DNA of 64,000 bases from Paracoccaceae bacterium (GTDB lineage: Bacteria > Pseudomonadota > Alphaproteobacteria > Rhodobacterales > Rhodobacteraceae): positions 1 to 64,000 of the forward strand of contig JAFIEO010000023.1 in the NCBI GenBank assembly GCA_020832445.1. Direction: 5' to 3'. Position 1 is the first letter of the stretch. Each line of letters starts with the position of its first letter. The translations under genes and the position numbers were made by a program. The notes under the pieces are model-generated. The model saw only the letters and a program-made list of their open reading frames with translations, made no database searches and was not told the origin of the DNA. Of the stretch, positions 8,069-17,146 are shown piece after piece.

Positions 8069-8857
8069 ATGGAAACAGGCAAGAAAACTGCTGGCGCTGC
8101 AAGTGCAAGCGATTCGCGCTACCGCGCGCCGGCGCTGGATAAGGGGCTGGATATACTGGAACTTCTGGCCACAGAACCAAGCGGGCTGACGCGCAGCGAA
8201 ATCGTCCGCGCGATGAATCGCAGCCCCAGCGAAATCTACCGCATGATCGAACGGCTGGTCGCGCGCGGCTATATCTGCCGCTCGGCGGAAGGTGACAGAT
8301 ACGCGCTGACGATGAAACTGTTCCTGCTGGGGTCCGCGCATCCGCCAATGCGCAGGCTGGTGTCACAGGCCCAACCCCTTATGGATGATTTTTCACGGCA
8401 GACATTCCAGTCGGTGCATCTGGTTATGCAAGAAGGTGCTTGTGCCGCAGTGGTTGCGCAAGCCAGCCATCAGGCAACCTGGGAGTTTCGCCTGCGCGTG
8501 GGTGCCCAGCTGGACATATTGACAACAGGGTCCGGCCAGACGCTTTTGGCATTTCAGGACCATGCCGCGCGCGCGCGCATATTGCAGGCCGTTCAGGCCA
8601 TTCAAGATGATGTTGACGACGTCCAGCAAGACGTATTGGACAAGCTGCGCGCCGCAGGCTACCGGACAGGGCCAAGCAGGCAACTGGTGGGCGTGACGGA
8701 TATTTCCGTGCCGGTTTTCGGGACAGATGGCAACGCAATCGCAGTGCTGACCTGCCCCTACATCCAGCGCATCGGCACAGGCCGCTTGCCGGATAGTGGC
8801 TTATCCGGCGCGCTGGAACTGCTGCGGCAGGTCGCAGCGCAGATTGCACTGAACTAA
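8069..8857 (+). CDS. IclR-family transcriptional regulator
   Basis: 262-residue IclR-family protein. The N-terminal winged helix is clear (APALDKGLDILELLATEPSGLTRSEIVRAMNRSPSEIYRMIERLVARGYI, about residues 17-66). The effector domain follows (FSRQTFQSVHLVMQEGACAAVVAQAS ... GSGQTLLAF) and ends with ISVPVFGTDGNAIAVLTCPY. An AGGGAAAG ribosome-binding site precedes the ATG. It is divergent from the SDR-lactonase-FAH unit and is its probable regulator. Having a second regulator besides the LacI protein suggests that the transport and degradation halves answer to different inducers. Confidence 0.93.
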   Translation: METGKKTAGAASASDSRYRAPALDKGLDILELLATEPSGLTRSEIVRAMNRSPSEIYRMIERLVARGYICRSAEGDRYALTMKLFLLGSAHPPMRRLVSQAQPLMDDFSRQTFQSVHLVMQEGACAAVVAQASHQATWEFRLRVGAQLDILTTGSGQTLLAFQDHAARARILQAVQAIQDDVDDVQQDVLDKLRAAGYRTGPSRQLVGVTDISVPVFGTDGNAIAVLTCPYIQRIGTGRLPDSGLSGALELLRQVAAQIALN

Positions 8858-8949
8858 AGTATATCGCGCAAAAATGGGAACCGGCAGCGTGGGCGTGTCC
8901 AAGCTGAGCTGATTGTTAGCGCAGGCTGACGCGCGGGCACACCCCGCAA

Positions 8950-9852
8950 TCAGCGGTCATCCTGCCACAACTCCATCTCCCACCCTTCCGGCGGCGTGCA
9001 TATCTTTGGGTCAGGCGGCAACAGCGACTCTGTGTCCTTGAAATCATACGGCAATTGTCCAAGAATATGGCGCAGAACGGCCAGCCTTGCGCGAAACTTG
9101 TCTTCGGACCGGATAACCGTCCAAGGGGCAAAATCCGTATGGCTGCGCTGGAACGTTTCCGCGATGGCATGGGTGTAGCTGTTCCATTTCTCCAGCCCAT
9201 CAATGTCGATGCGCGACAGCTTCCAGTGTTTCATCGGATCAGACTCTCGCGCAAGCAGGCGGCGCAACTGCTCGGCACGGCCCACATTCAGCCAGATCTT
9301 GATCAGATGGACACCATCCCCCACCAGCATGCGTTCAAATTCCGGCACCTGATGGAAAAAACGGTCGCGCTGCGCAGGTGTGCAAAACCCGAAAACATGC
9401 TCGATCACGGCGCGGTTATACCAACTGCGGTCGAACAGCACCATTTCACCCCCCGCCGGCAGACATTCGACATAGCGCTGGAAATACCATTCGCGCAACT
9501 GGCGGTCTGTGGGGCGCGGCAGGGCTTCGACCCGAACCGTGCGGTGATTCGTGACTTCGGTAATCCGGTTGATGGCCCCTGATTTTCCGGCGGTGTCGCG
9601 CCCTTCAAAAATGACGACCACACGCTGGCCGGTTTCCGCAATCCAGTGCTGTAGCTTGACCAGTTCGAATTGCAGCGGCTTCAGATCATCTTCGTAATCC
9701 GACTTTTTCATCCAGCGCGGATAGGGGTAATTGCCTGCCAATGTGTCACGCTTGCGCGCGTCAAGGACCGTCTGGCGCAATACTTCAGGCGCAGTGTCGT
9801 TCAAGAACGCGGTAACCAACCCGTCAAGGGGCATCGGGATTGCACTCATCAC
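8950..9852 (-). CDS. ppk2: Polyphosphate kinase 2
   Basis: About 300-residue, single-domain PPK2, which uses polyphosphate to phosphorylate nucleoside diphosphates (or runs in reverse). Motifs: Walker A-like GRDTAGKSG (residues 84-92), the lid-type sequence RTVRVEALPRPTDRQLREWYFQRYV, Walker B MVLFDRSWYNRAVIEHV, and VIRSEDKFRARLAVLRHIL near the C-terminus. Length and motifs fit the one-domain class I group. Translation starts at GTG 9852 or the next codon, ATG 9849, behind AAGGA. It stands alone between an IclR gene and a tRNA. Confidence 0.95.
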   Translation of the reverse strand: MMSAIPMPLDGLVTAFLNDTAPEVLRQTVLDARKRDTLAGNYPYPRWMKKSDYEDDLKPLQFELVKLQHWIAETGQRVVVIFEGRDTAGKSGAINRITEVTNHRTVRVEALPRPTDRQLREWYFQRYVECLPAGGEMVLFDRSWYNRAVIEHVFGFCTPAQRDRFFHQVPEFERMLVGDGVHLIKIWLNVGRAEQLRRLLARESDPMKHWKLSRIDIDGLEKWNSYTHAIAETFQRSHTDFAPWTVIRSEDKFRARLAVLRHILGQLPYDFKDTESLLPPDPKICTPPEGWEMELWQDDR

Positions 9853-9912
9853 TTGTTCCTTTTGCTGGTCAGGCCAGAAAAAGCGCTATTCAATCGTGAT
9901 GCAAGTGTTTGA

Positions 9913-9986
9913 TGGAGCGGGCAGCGGGAATCGAACCCGCACCAAGAGCTTGGAAGGCTCATGTGATACCATTTCACCATGCCCGC
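9913..9986 (-). tRNA. tRNA-Gly (anticodon TCC)
   Basis: A 74-base cloverleaf on the minus strand. The acceptor arm GCGGGCA pairs with TGCCCGC, the anticodon loop is CTTCCAA in the stem GAGC/GCTC, the T arm contains GGTTCGATTCC, and the 3' CCA is encoded. Anticodon TCC reads GGA/GGG glycine codons. No integrated element is visible next to it. Confidence 0.95.
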
Positions 9987-10031
9987 GCTGGCCATGGATT
10001 AGCCCAAGGTCAGCGCAGGGTCAAGCGCTGG

Positions 10032-11225
10032 CTAGGCGCGCATCATGGGCCTGCGCGGCAAAAACACCGTGATTACCCCCAGGGCAGGCAGCCATGCACA
10101 GGCCTGATACACCCATGCAATGCCGCGATAATCGGCCACCACCCCCAGAAGCGCCGCCGCAATCCCGCCAAAGCCGAAGGCCAGCCCGAAAAATATTCCT
10201 GCCACAAGTCCCACACGCCCCGGCAGCAATTCCTGCGCATAGACAACAATGGCCGGAAAGGCCGATGCGATGACCACGCCAATGATCACCGACAAGACAC
10301 CAGTGGCCACAGGACCAACATGCGGCAACAACAGCGTGAAGGGTAGCACCCCCAGAATAGACACCCAGATCACGACCAGCGGGCCTAACCGGTCCCCGAT
10401 CAACCCGCCCAGCATGACGCCTGCGGCGGCGGCGGCCAGAAACAGGAACAGCATTTGTTGCGCAGCCCCGATCCCCATGTCAAAACGGTCAATCAGGAAA
10501 AACGTGTAATAACTGCTGATGCTGGCGGTATAGGCATTCTTGCTGAAGGTCAGAATGGCCAGAATGACAACCGCCCAGACAACCCGCCCGCGTGGCATGC
10601 CCAACTCGCGGCTGGGGCGCCCGCGTGCGGCATTTGCGCGGTTGATGGCCCCATACCATGCCCCCACGCGGTTCAGCAAAATCATCCCCACAAGGGCAAG
10701 CACCGCAAACCATGCCACGCTTGGCCGCCCCATTGGCAACACAATAAACGCGGCCAACAACGGACCCAATGCAGATCCGAAATTCCCGCCCACCTGAAAC
10801 AGCGACTGCGCCGTGCCAAAGCGCCCGCCCGATGCCAGCCGTGCCACGCGGCTTGCTTCGGGGTGGAACACGGCGGACCCCACCCCAATCAGCATGGCCC
10901 CCGCAAGCAGCCCGCCATAGCTTTGTGCGCTGGCCAGCAGCACCAGCCCTATCAGCGTTGCCCCCATCCCCACCGGCAGCGATTGCGGCATGAGCTTGCG
11001 GTCTGTCACCAACCCGACCAGCGGTTGCATCAGCGACGCTGTCACCTGAAACGCGAAGGTCATCAGCCCGATCTGCCAGAAACTTAGTGAAAACTCCTGC
11101 GCCAGCAGCGGGTAAAGCGCGGCAAGCAGCGATTGCATCACATCGTTGATCATATGGCACAGGCTGATGCCAACAAGAACGATCCATGTTGTCGTGGCGG
11201 CGGGGGTGTCTGTCGTGGCGACCAT
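10032..11225 (-). CDS. MFS transporter, fosmidomycin-resistance (Fsr)-like
   Basis: 397-residue major facilitator with 12 hydrophobic segments. The N-terminal segment LCHMINDVMQSLLAALYPLLAQEFSLSFWQIGLMTFAFQVTASLMQPLVGLVTDRK is the characteristic start of the Fsr subfamily of drug/proton antiporters. ATG at 11225 (MVATTDTPAATTTW) was chosen because the longer reading adds a Cys/Arg-rich, non-conserved stretch; GAAAGG lies upstream. It is divergent from the D-lyxose isomerase gene. The substrate cannot be read from the sequence, and a sugar-phosphate or drug exporter is possible. Confidence 0.85.
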   Translation of the reverse strand: MVATTDTPAATTTWIVLVGISLCHMINDVMQSLLAALYPLLAQEFSLSFWQIGLMTFAFQVTASLMQPLVGLVTDRKLMPQSLPVGMGATLIGLVLLASAQSYGGLLAGAMLIGVGSAVFHPEASRVARLASGGRFGTAQSLFQVGGNFGSALGPLLAAFIVLPMGRPSVAWFAVLALVGMILLNRVGAWYGAINRANAARGRPSRELGMPRGRVVWAVVILAILTFSKNAYTASISSYYTFFLIDRFDMGIGAAQQMLFLFLAAAAAGVMLGGLIGDRLGPLVVIWVSILGVLPFTLLLPHVGPVATGVLSVIIGVVIASAFPAIVVYAQELLPGRVGLVAGIFFGLAFGFGGIAAALLGVVADYRGIAWVYQACAWLPALGVITVFLPRRPMMRA

Positions 11226-11365
11226 GAAATCGCGCCTTTCACAAGGGGGCCAAGACGCGCAACATGCGCAGTGCCGCGCGGAAATGCAAGTAGGGGCGGA
11301 GTTCGCCCTTTCACGGCGGACAGGGGCATGGCACAACAGACCGGTAGCGCAAACAGGAGTGGGAT

Positions 11366-12046
11366 ATGAAACGATCTGCGATCAATGATATACTGCAAGC
11401 CGCCGACGCGTTCATCGCAGGGTTCCAGTTTGCCCTGCCCCCCTTCGCCGATCTGTCCCCCGATGCCCTGCGCGCCAGCGACCATGCCCATATCAGGGAC
11501 CGGCGGCTGGGCTGGGACATTACCGATTACGGCGGCGGCGATTTTGCGACTATGGGGCTGGCGCTGTTCACCTTGCGCAATGGCACCCTTGCGGAACTGC
11601 AACAGGGGCGCGGCATGGTCTATGCAGAAAAGCTGCTGATCTCTCGTGTGGATCAGCTTAGCCCGATGCACACCCATGCTGTGAAATCCGAAGATATCAT
11701 AAACCGGGGCGGTGGCACGTTGGTGGTTGAACTTTTCGCCTCTTCCCCGGATGGGCGCCGCGATCCGTCCTTGCCGGTCACTGTGACCTGTGACGGTATT
11801 GCGCGCACGCTGCCCGCAGGCGGCAAGCTGAAACTCGCCCCTGGTGAAAGCGTCACACTCAGGCCCGGTGACTGGCACGCCTTCTGGGCCGAAGGTGCGG
11901 ATTGCCTGATTGGCGAGGTCAGCACCGTCAATGATGACGAAACCGACAATATCTTCGACCCGCCCTTGCCGCGTTTCACGAAGGTTGACGAAGATGCGCC
12001 GCCATGGCGGCTGCTGGTCAGCGACTACCCCCTTCATCTTGCCTGA
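11366..12046 (+). CDS. D-lyxose ketol-isomerase (cupin)
   Basis: 226-residue protein matching the D-lyxose isomerase family, which interconverts D-lyxose and D-xylulose (or D-mannose and D-fructose). The cupin metal site is complete: His102 and His104 in SPMHTHAVKSED, Glu109, and His171 in GDWHAFWAEG. The N-terminal MKRSAINDILQAADAFIAGF and the C-terminal NIFDPPLPRFTKVDEDAPP are typical of the family. ATG follows GGAGTGGGAT. It diverges from the MFS gene and ends in a hairpin terminator. No pentose kinase is adjacent, so its pathway role here is open. Confidence 0.87.
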   Translation: MKRSAINDILQAADAFIAGFQFALPPFADLSPDALRASDHAHIRDRRLGWDITDYGGGDFATMGLALFTLRNGTLAELQQGRGMVYAEKLLISRVDQLSPMHTHAVKSEDIINRGGGTLVVELFASSPDGRRDPSLPVTVTCDGIARTLPAGGKLKLAPGESVTLRPGDWHAFWAEGADCLIGEVSTVNDDETDNIFDPPLPRFTKVDEDAPPWRLLVSDYPLHLA

Positions 12047-12062
12047 AATACTCGCGGGGGGG

Positions 12063-12105
12063 GACCGGTCCGTCAGGGCCGGTCGGGGGCGGCAGCCCCT
12101 CTTTT
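12063..12105 (+). terminator. Rho-independent terminator after the D-lyxose isomerase gene
   Basis: Two adjacent hairpins: GACCGG/CCGGTC with a 10-base loop (12063-12084), then GGGGC-GGCA-GCCCC (12086-12099), followed directly by TCTTTT. It begins 17 bases after the stop codon. Confidence 0.6.
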
Positions 12106-12127
12106 ATGCCTCAGGCTGTCCGCCTTA

Positions 12128-12236
12128 TTAGAGCATATCATGTTCATTCGCATTCACCAGACATGCTCTAACTTATTGATTTCGAATGCTCGAGAAGCTC
12201 AAAACCGGTTCCCACTTTTAAGCAACATCCTCTAAT
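12128..12236. repeat. Small intergenic repeat (MITE-like remnant)
   Basis: A 9-bp inverted repeat, TTAGAGCAT (12128-12136) and ATGCTCTAA (12163-12171), is followed by an AAAACCGGTTCCCACTTTT core and a degenerate CTCTAA end. The AGAGCAT/ATGCTCT ends with an AACCGGTTCCCACTTTT core recall small palindromic repeats common between genes of Rhodobacterales and Rhizobiales (from memory, not searched). No coding potential is seen. Confidence 0.5.
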
Positions 12237-12246
12237 CCTGTCGCGG

Positions 12247-15200
12247 CTATTCCGCCGCGCGCAAAGAACTGTTCAGGGGCAACGGGTTTTCCAGTTGCAG
12301 GGGCAACTGCTGCTCCAACGGGGCGGGCGGCACGTCCCAGATAATCTCTGTCCCGCTGATTTGCTTCAGTTTACGCTCCAGCGCGCTGTCCCTGCGCGCG
12401 GGTGAATCGCGCGCGGACAACAACCAACGCAAGCCAAGCGCCCCACGATAGGCCCCTTTTTCAATCCAGACACGCAGCGCCAGCATTGCGGGCGTCAGCA
12501 TCAATGTCAGAATCGTGGCAACCCCCAGCCCGAACACCACCGCCGTGCCCAGTTGTTTCCACCAAAGCGATGTGGGGTTATCAATTGCATACCCACCATT
12601 GGCAAAATCAATACTGATCCCCAGCATCATCGGTGTCAGACCGGCCATCGTGGTCGTGGTCGTCATCAGAACAGGACGAATGCGGGCTTCTACGGTGCGG
12701 ATAATCGCCTCGATCCGCGGCATGATGGCTGCGTAATTCTGATAAGTGTCAATCAAAACGATGTTGTTGTTCACCACAATACCCGCAAGCGCCACAATCC
12801 CGGTGCCGGTCATAATGACCGAAAACGTCTGGTCCATCACCAGCATGCCGATCAACACACCCGCAGATGACAACACCACAGCCAGCAACACCAGCACCGA
12901 ATTATAGAAACTGTTGAACTGCGTCAGCAAAATGACAAACATCAGGCCCAGTGCCGCGCTGAATGCCACCATCAGAAACTGCGTGCTTTCTTCCTGATCC
13001 TGCTGCTCGCCGGTCCATTCCCAATCCACACCATCGGGCAAGGGGCTTTCGGCGGTCAGCCATTCGGTCAGGGCCTCAATACGTTCGGTCGCCGTAATCG
13101 GCACGGTCCGCCAGCGGTTCTGGTCAATCTCGGCCAATGTCGCTTGTGCGCGGGCATAGGCATCGGTTCCCGGCTCATTCTCGCGCAGGACGGTTTCGGA
13201 ACGCGGCACAACGCGCATGGTCTGGCCAGAGGAATCGACCAGCCGCACCAAGCCGGAACGTACATCCGCCTTCACATCAAAATAGCGTTGCTGGTCCACG
13301 CGGTCGATCTGTCCGCGCCGCGCGACAGGCTTCGTCGTGATGAAATTCGACAGGGGCACCATGCCGAAACTTGTCTGCACGCGCAGGGTTTCCAGCGTGG
13401 ACAGCAAACGATCACTGTCCGGCAAACGCACGCGGATGTCGATTTCCTCGTCCGAGCTGTCCACGCGCATTGTATCCAGCAACAGCCCGCGCGTTACCAG
13501 TTGCACCATGCCGCCGATTGTGGCGACATCCGCCCCGAAGCGGCCCGCCATCGCGGTGTCGACATCAATTTCCCAGTCTATGCCGGGAATCGGGCGGCTG
13601 TCTTCCAGATCGAACAGGCCGGACGTGTCGCGAAAACGCGCCAGCACGGTTTCAACCGCCCCTTCCAGCACGTCGAAATCCTGCCCTTTCAGCCGCAGAT
13701 GCACGGGTTTTTGCCCGGACGGGCCACCGCTTTGCACCAGAAATTCTGTCTGTATGCCGGGCAGTTGGTCGAATTTCTGCTCCAGCCGTTCAAGTATCCG
13801 GGCGCCGCGCATGCTGGCATCGCCAACGCGGGTCTGCCAATGGGTCATTTCGAACTGGATCTGGCCTATCGCATCGCGTGGCGGCCCTGCACCAGCAGTG
13901 TTGGTGTTCAACCCCCCGTCACCCGCAAACGCGAACACCGCATCAATACCGTCTTCGGCAATGGTAATATTCTCGACCTGACGCACCAGCGCGTCTTTTT
14001 CGGTGATCGAAAAATTCCCCCGTGCGCGCACATAGATAATCCCGCGCTCCGGCTCTGTTTCGACGAAGAATTCCACACCACGGTTATTCTCGCCATAATA
14101 CTGGAATGTTGCCACAACGAACGCCCCAACCAGCACGATCAGGACGACCGGCATGATCGGGTTGCCCACGAAAAACCGCATGACATGGCCCGCTGGCGAA
14201 TATTTGCGTTGCGCATCAATGCGACGGGGCTTGCCCGGTGGCTTGATGGCCGCGAAGCTGACGGAAATGCCCATTGCAGCCAGCATCATCAGCACCGCAC
14301 CGGGCAATAGCTGCACTGCCGATTGCGCAGCCTGCGTGCCCCCTTGCAAATATGCGGGGTTCAACAACAGCATTGCCCCCAGCCACATCGCCGCGCCCGC
14401 CACGATGGCAAATGGCAGGCGCATAATCCATGGCAGACGACGCAGCGCCTGTGTCGCATGGTCCAGAATGCGGGCGGCCCGCCCGCTAAGCCCGCCCAGA
14501 ACCGGCAGGAATATAAGTGCCACGATCAAAGATGCCGTCAGCACAAAAATCAGCGTGACAGGCAACATACCCATGAATTCCCCCGCCACACCAGGCCAGA
14601 ACAACATTGGCAAAAAGGCGCAAAGCGTGGTCGCCGTTGACGCCGTGATCGGCCAGAACATACGCTGCGCGGCCTTGACATAGGCCTGCATCGGGCCATC
14701 GCCTTCTTGCAGGCGCTTGTCGGCATATTCGGTCACCACCACCGCGCCATCAACCAGCACGCCCACTGCAAGGATCAAGCCGAACATCACGATGTTGGAA
14801 ACCGCAACCCCCATCAGCCCCAGCAAGATGAAACACAACAGGAAGGATGCGGGAATCGCAAACCCCACAAGCATGGCAGACCGTGCACCAAGGGCTGCCA
14901 GCACAACGATCATCACAAGCGCAATCGCCGTCAGCACGGACCCTTCCAGCTGGCTGACCATTTCGCCCACTTCAACAGATGTGTCCAGCGCGGGCGTTAT
15001 GCGAATGGCGGCCTGCAATTCTTCCGGCCAGCTGGCACGTTCGGCGGCAATCGCCCCGCGCACCTGATCGGCGGTGTCGATGGCGTTGAACCCCTTGCGC
15101 TTGACCACCTGAATGGCAAGGTTGGTTTCGCCATTGAAGCGCGCGGTTCCGGCCCGGTCCGCAAACGTCATGCGTATTTCAGCCAGATCGCCCAGCCGGA

Positions 15201-15954
15201 CCACCGAATCCCCGTTCACCTTGACCGGCAGGCGGTAGATATCTTCAGGCCCTTCAAAACTGGCAGGGACGGTCACCCCGAATGCGCCCGCTGATGTTTC
15301 AACTTCGCCCGCGGCAACAAGCTGGTTGTTTTGCGTGACAACATTGATCAGTTCGCCAGCGGTCACGTTATACGCTTCCAGCCTGAGCGGGTCGATCAGC
15401 ACCTCGACCATTTCGTCGCGCGATCCGGCAATTTCTGCCTCCAGCACGGAATCCAGCCCTTCGATCCGGCGCTGCAAATCGCGCGTGGCCCGCAAAAGCG
15501 CACGTTCGGACACATCGCCCGACACGGCGACAATGATCATCGGAAATTCGGAAAAATTGATTTCGCTAATCGAATAATTCTGCGCACCGCTGGGAAACTT
15601 GCCTTCCGCGCGGCCCATCGCATCGCGGACATCTGCAAGCGTGGCGGTTTTGTCCCAGCCGAATTCAAATTCCAGAACGGCCGCCGCAAAACCGTCTGCA
15701 GAAAACGCGCTAAGCGTTTTCAACCCGTCCAGATCAGACAATTCGGTTTCCATGGGGCGCACCAGCATGGTTTCGCCATCCACAGCCGAAATTCCCGGAA
15801 AGGGCACGGTGATAATGACCGCCGGCACCTCGATATCCGGCTCGCCTTCTTTCGGAAGGTTGAAATAGGTCACTGTGCCCGCAAACAGGGTCATCAGCGC
15901 AAGCGCCATGACCATGCGTGCATGGCTGGCGGCCCATGAAACCAGTCCGATCAT
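12247..15954 (-). CDS. RND-family efflux permease with two extra membrane segments
   Basis: 1235-residue inner-membrane RND pump subunit. The N-terminal helix is followed by FNLPKEGEPDIEVPAVIITVPFPGIS and the first porter loop (PMETELSDLDGLKTLSAFSADG). Helix 4 has GVLVDGAVVVTEYADKRL with proton-relay Asp402. A second porter half and a second helix bundle (VVNNNIVLIDTY) follow. It is longer than the usual ~1040 residues: two additional hydrophobic stretches near 512-532 and 548-568, and a ~70-residue hydrophilic C-terminal tail. It overlaps the adaptor gene by 4 bases. Family certain; the sequence looks like the lipid/drug-type HAE group rather than metal pumps, but substrate is unknown. No outer-membrane channel gene is adjacent. 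Confidence 0.93.
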   Translation of the reverse strand: MIGLVSWAASHARMVMALALMTLFAGTVTYFNLPKEGEPDIEVPAVIITVPFPGISAVDGETMLVRPMETELSDLDGLKTLSAFSADGFAAAVLEFEFGWDKTATLADVRDAMGRAEGKFPSGAQNYSISEINFSEFPMIIVAVSGDVSERALLRATRDLQRRIEGLDSVLEAEIAGSRDEMVEVLIDPLRLEAYNVTAGELINVVTQNNQLVAAGEVETSAGAFGVTVPASFEGPEDIYRLPVKVNGDSVVRLGDLAEIRMTFADRAGTARFNGETNLAIQVVKRKGFNAIDTADQVRGAIAAERASWPEELQAAIRITPALDTSVEVGEMVSQLEGSVLTAIALVMIVVLAALGARSAMLVGFAIPASFLLCFILLGLMGVAVSNIVMFGLILAVGVLVDGAVVVTEYADKRLQEGDGPMQAYVKAAQRMFWPITASTATTLCAFLPMLFWPGVAGEFMGMLPVTLIFVLTASLIVALIFLPVLGGLSGRAARILDHATQALRRLPWIMRLPFAIVAGAAMWLGAMLLLNPAYLQGGTQAAQSAVQLLPGAVLMMLAAMGISVSFAAIKPPGKPRRIDAQRKYSPAGHVMRFFVGNPIMPVVLIVLVGAFVVATFQYYGENNRGVEFFVETEPERGIIYVRARGNFSITEKDALVRQVENITIAEDGIDAVFAFAGDGGLNTNTAGAGPPRDAIGQIQFEMTHWQTRVGDASMRGARILERLEQKFDQLPGIQTEFLVQSGGPSGQKPVHLRLKGQDFDVLEGAVETVLARFRDTSGLFDLEDSRPIPGIDWEIDVDTAMAGRFGADVATIGGMVQLVTRGLLLDTMRVDSSDEEIDIRVRLPDSDRLLSTLETLRVQTSFGMVPLSNFITTKPVARRGQIDRVDQQRYFDVKADVRSGLVRLVDSSGQTMRVVPRSETVLRENEPGTDAYARAQATLAEIDQNRWRTVPITATERIEALTEWLTAESPLPDGVDWEWTGEQQDQEESTQFLMVAFSAALGLMFVILLTQFNSFYNSVLVLLAVVLSSAGVLIGMLVMDQTFSVIMTGTGIVALAGIVVNNNIVLIDTYQNYAAIMPRIEAIIRTVEARIRPVLMTTTTTMAGLTPMMLGISIDFANGGYAIDNPTSLWWKQLGTAVVFGLGVATILTLMLTPAMLALRVWIEKGAYRGALGLRWLLSARDSPARRDSALERKLKQISGTEIIWDVPPAPLEQQLPLQLENPLPLNSSLRAAE

Positions 15955-17045
15955 GGCTGCACCCCTTGCGCGTCATGCGCCACGGTGTCGACATAGGCCC
16001 CTTCGCGGGTAAATTCCTGTCCGACGATGATTGCGGTGATCGTATCGGGCAGCCCCGTCAACCAGACACCGGAATCAGTGTCCCGCAATACGTTCGCCTG
16101 CGCGAAGCCTACCAGCCCGTCATCATCCACAACGCGCAGGCCCAGTTCACCCTGATCATTCAACGCCAGCGCGGATCCCGGCAACAGATGGCCCTGCTCT
16201 GCGCGGGACATGACAACAATATCCGCGCTTTGGCCATCGCGAATGGACAGATCATCGTTGGCCACAGTCACTTCAACACGGAAGGTGCGCGTCTGCGGGT
16301 CTGCCGCGCGCGACAGAAAACTGACCTCGCCCGTGACCTGCCGACCGGATGCCAGTTGCGCCTGCGCCGTTGCGCCCGGAACCAGCCTGTCAATCTGGGT
16401 TTCGGTCGCAAACCCTACAAGCCGAATCGTGTCCAGCTGAATCAGCGTGGCACATAGCGCGCCCGGTTGCAGCAGGCTGCCCAATTCGGCCGTGTCGCTT
16501 TCCAGCATGCCATCGAAGGGCGCATACATGACCAGCCGGGCCATTTCTTCCACCGCGCGATCAACGCCGGCCTGCGCGGATTGCAACGCCGCGCGCGCAT
16601 TTGCCAGCCGTGTTTCAGACCCGAACCCGCTTTCGGACAGGCCCGATGCAGCACGGTAGTTTATTTCAGCTTCCGTCAGGCGCGCGCGGGCTTCGTCCAG
16701 CGCGGCTTTGCGCACCCCAGGTGCGACTTCGCACAGCGGCGCACCTGCGGCAACCTGCGCCCCGCGCCGCAAGGGTTCGGATGTGACCAGACCAGATGTT
16801 TCGGACTTCACATCAACCTGACGCGCCGCTTCGGTGCGCCCGCGCAGCACAACGGGATTTTCGATTTCACGCGCATGGGATGTTTGCACCACCACACGAA
16901 CGCGCGCATCAGGCGGCGGGGCGTCTTCTGGCGCGGGTTCTTCAGTCACGACGCCCGCGTACCCCAACAGGGCCTCGCGCTCCATCACCATCAAGTAGAC
17001 CACAGCCATCACCAACAGCGCGGTGAAAAGTGGAAACAAGCGCAT
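15951..17045 (-). CDS. RND efflux periplasmic adaptor (membrane fusion protein)
   Basis: 364-residue HlyD/AcrA-type adaptor with one N-terminal membrane anchor. The lipoyl half-motifs are visible (ARQVDVKSETSGLVTSEPLRRGAQVAAGAPLCEVAPG and VMYAPFDGMLESDTAELGSLLQPG) around a short coiled-coil hairpin (RKAALDEARARLTEAEINYRAAS ... ARAALQSAQAGVDRAVEEMARL). A beta-barrel region with RTFRVEVTVAN follows. ATG at 17045 behind CGGAG was preferred to an upstream GTG at 17054. Its last four bases overlap the pump start (ATGA), so the two are translated together. Confidence 0.9.
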   Translation of the reverse strand: MRLFPLFTALLVMAVVYLMVMEREALLGYAGVVTEEPAPEDAPPPDARVRVVVQTSHAREIENPVVLRGRTEAARQVDVKSETSGLVTSEPLRRGAQVAAGAPLCEVAPGVRKAALDEARARLTEAEINYRAASGLSESGFGSETRLANARAALQSAQAGVDRAVEEMARLVMYAPFDGMLESDTAELGSLLQPGALCATLIQLDTIRLVGFATETQIDRLVPGATAQAQLASGRQVTGEVSFLSRAADPQTRTFRVEVTVANDDLSIRDGQSADIVVMSRAEQGHLLPGSALALNDQGELGLRVVDDDGLVGFAQANVLRDTDSGVWLTGLPDTITAIIVGQEFTREGAYVDTVAHDAQGVQP

Positions 17046-17120
17046 GCTGATCACTCCGATCGTTGAGCAGGCTAAAAAACGATATACGCTAAACTGACGG
17101 GTTCAGATTAAACATGACAA

Positions 17121-17146
17121 GCGTAAAGCACAAGTGATGTTTACGC
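17121..17146. promoter_or_regulatory. Inverted repeat GCGTAAA-N12-TTTACGC, candidate operator
   Basis: Perfect 7-bp arms (17121-17127 and 17140-17146) lie 76 bases upstream of the RND adaptor start and about 120 bases upstream of the next gene on the plus strand. The size and spacing suit a dimeric repressor. No regulator gene is adjacent to name a binder. Confidence 0.4.

Noticed and set aside
9913-9986. tRNA-Gly as attachment site of an integrated element
   Set aside because: No integrase, no repeated tRNA 3' end and ordinary housekeeping genes on both sides.
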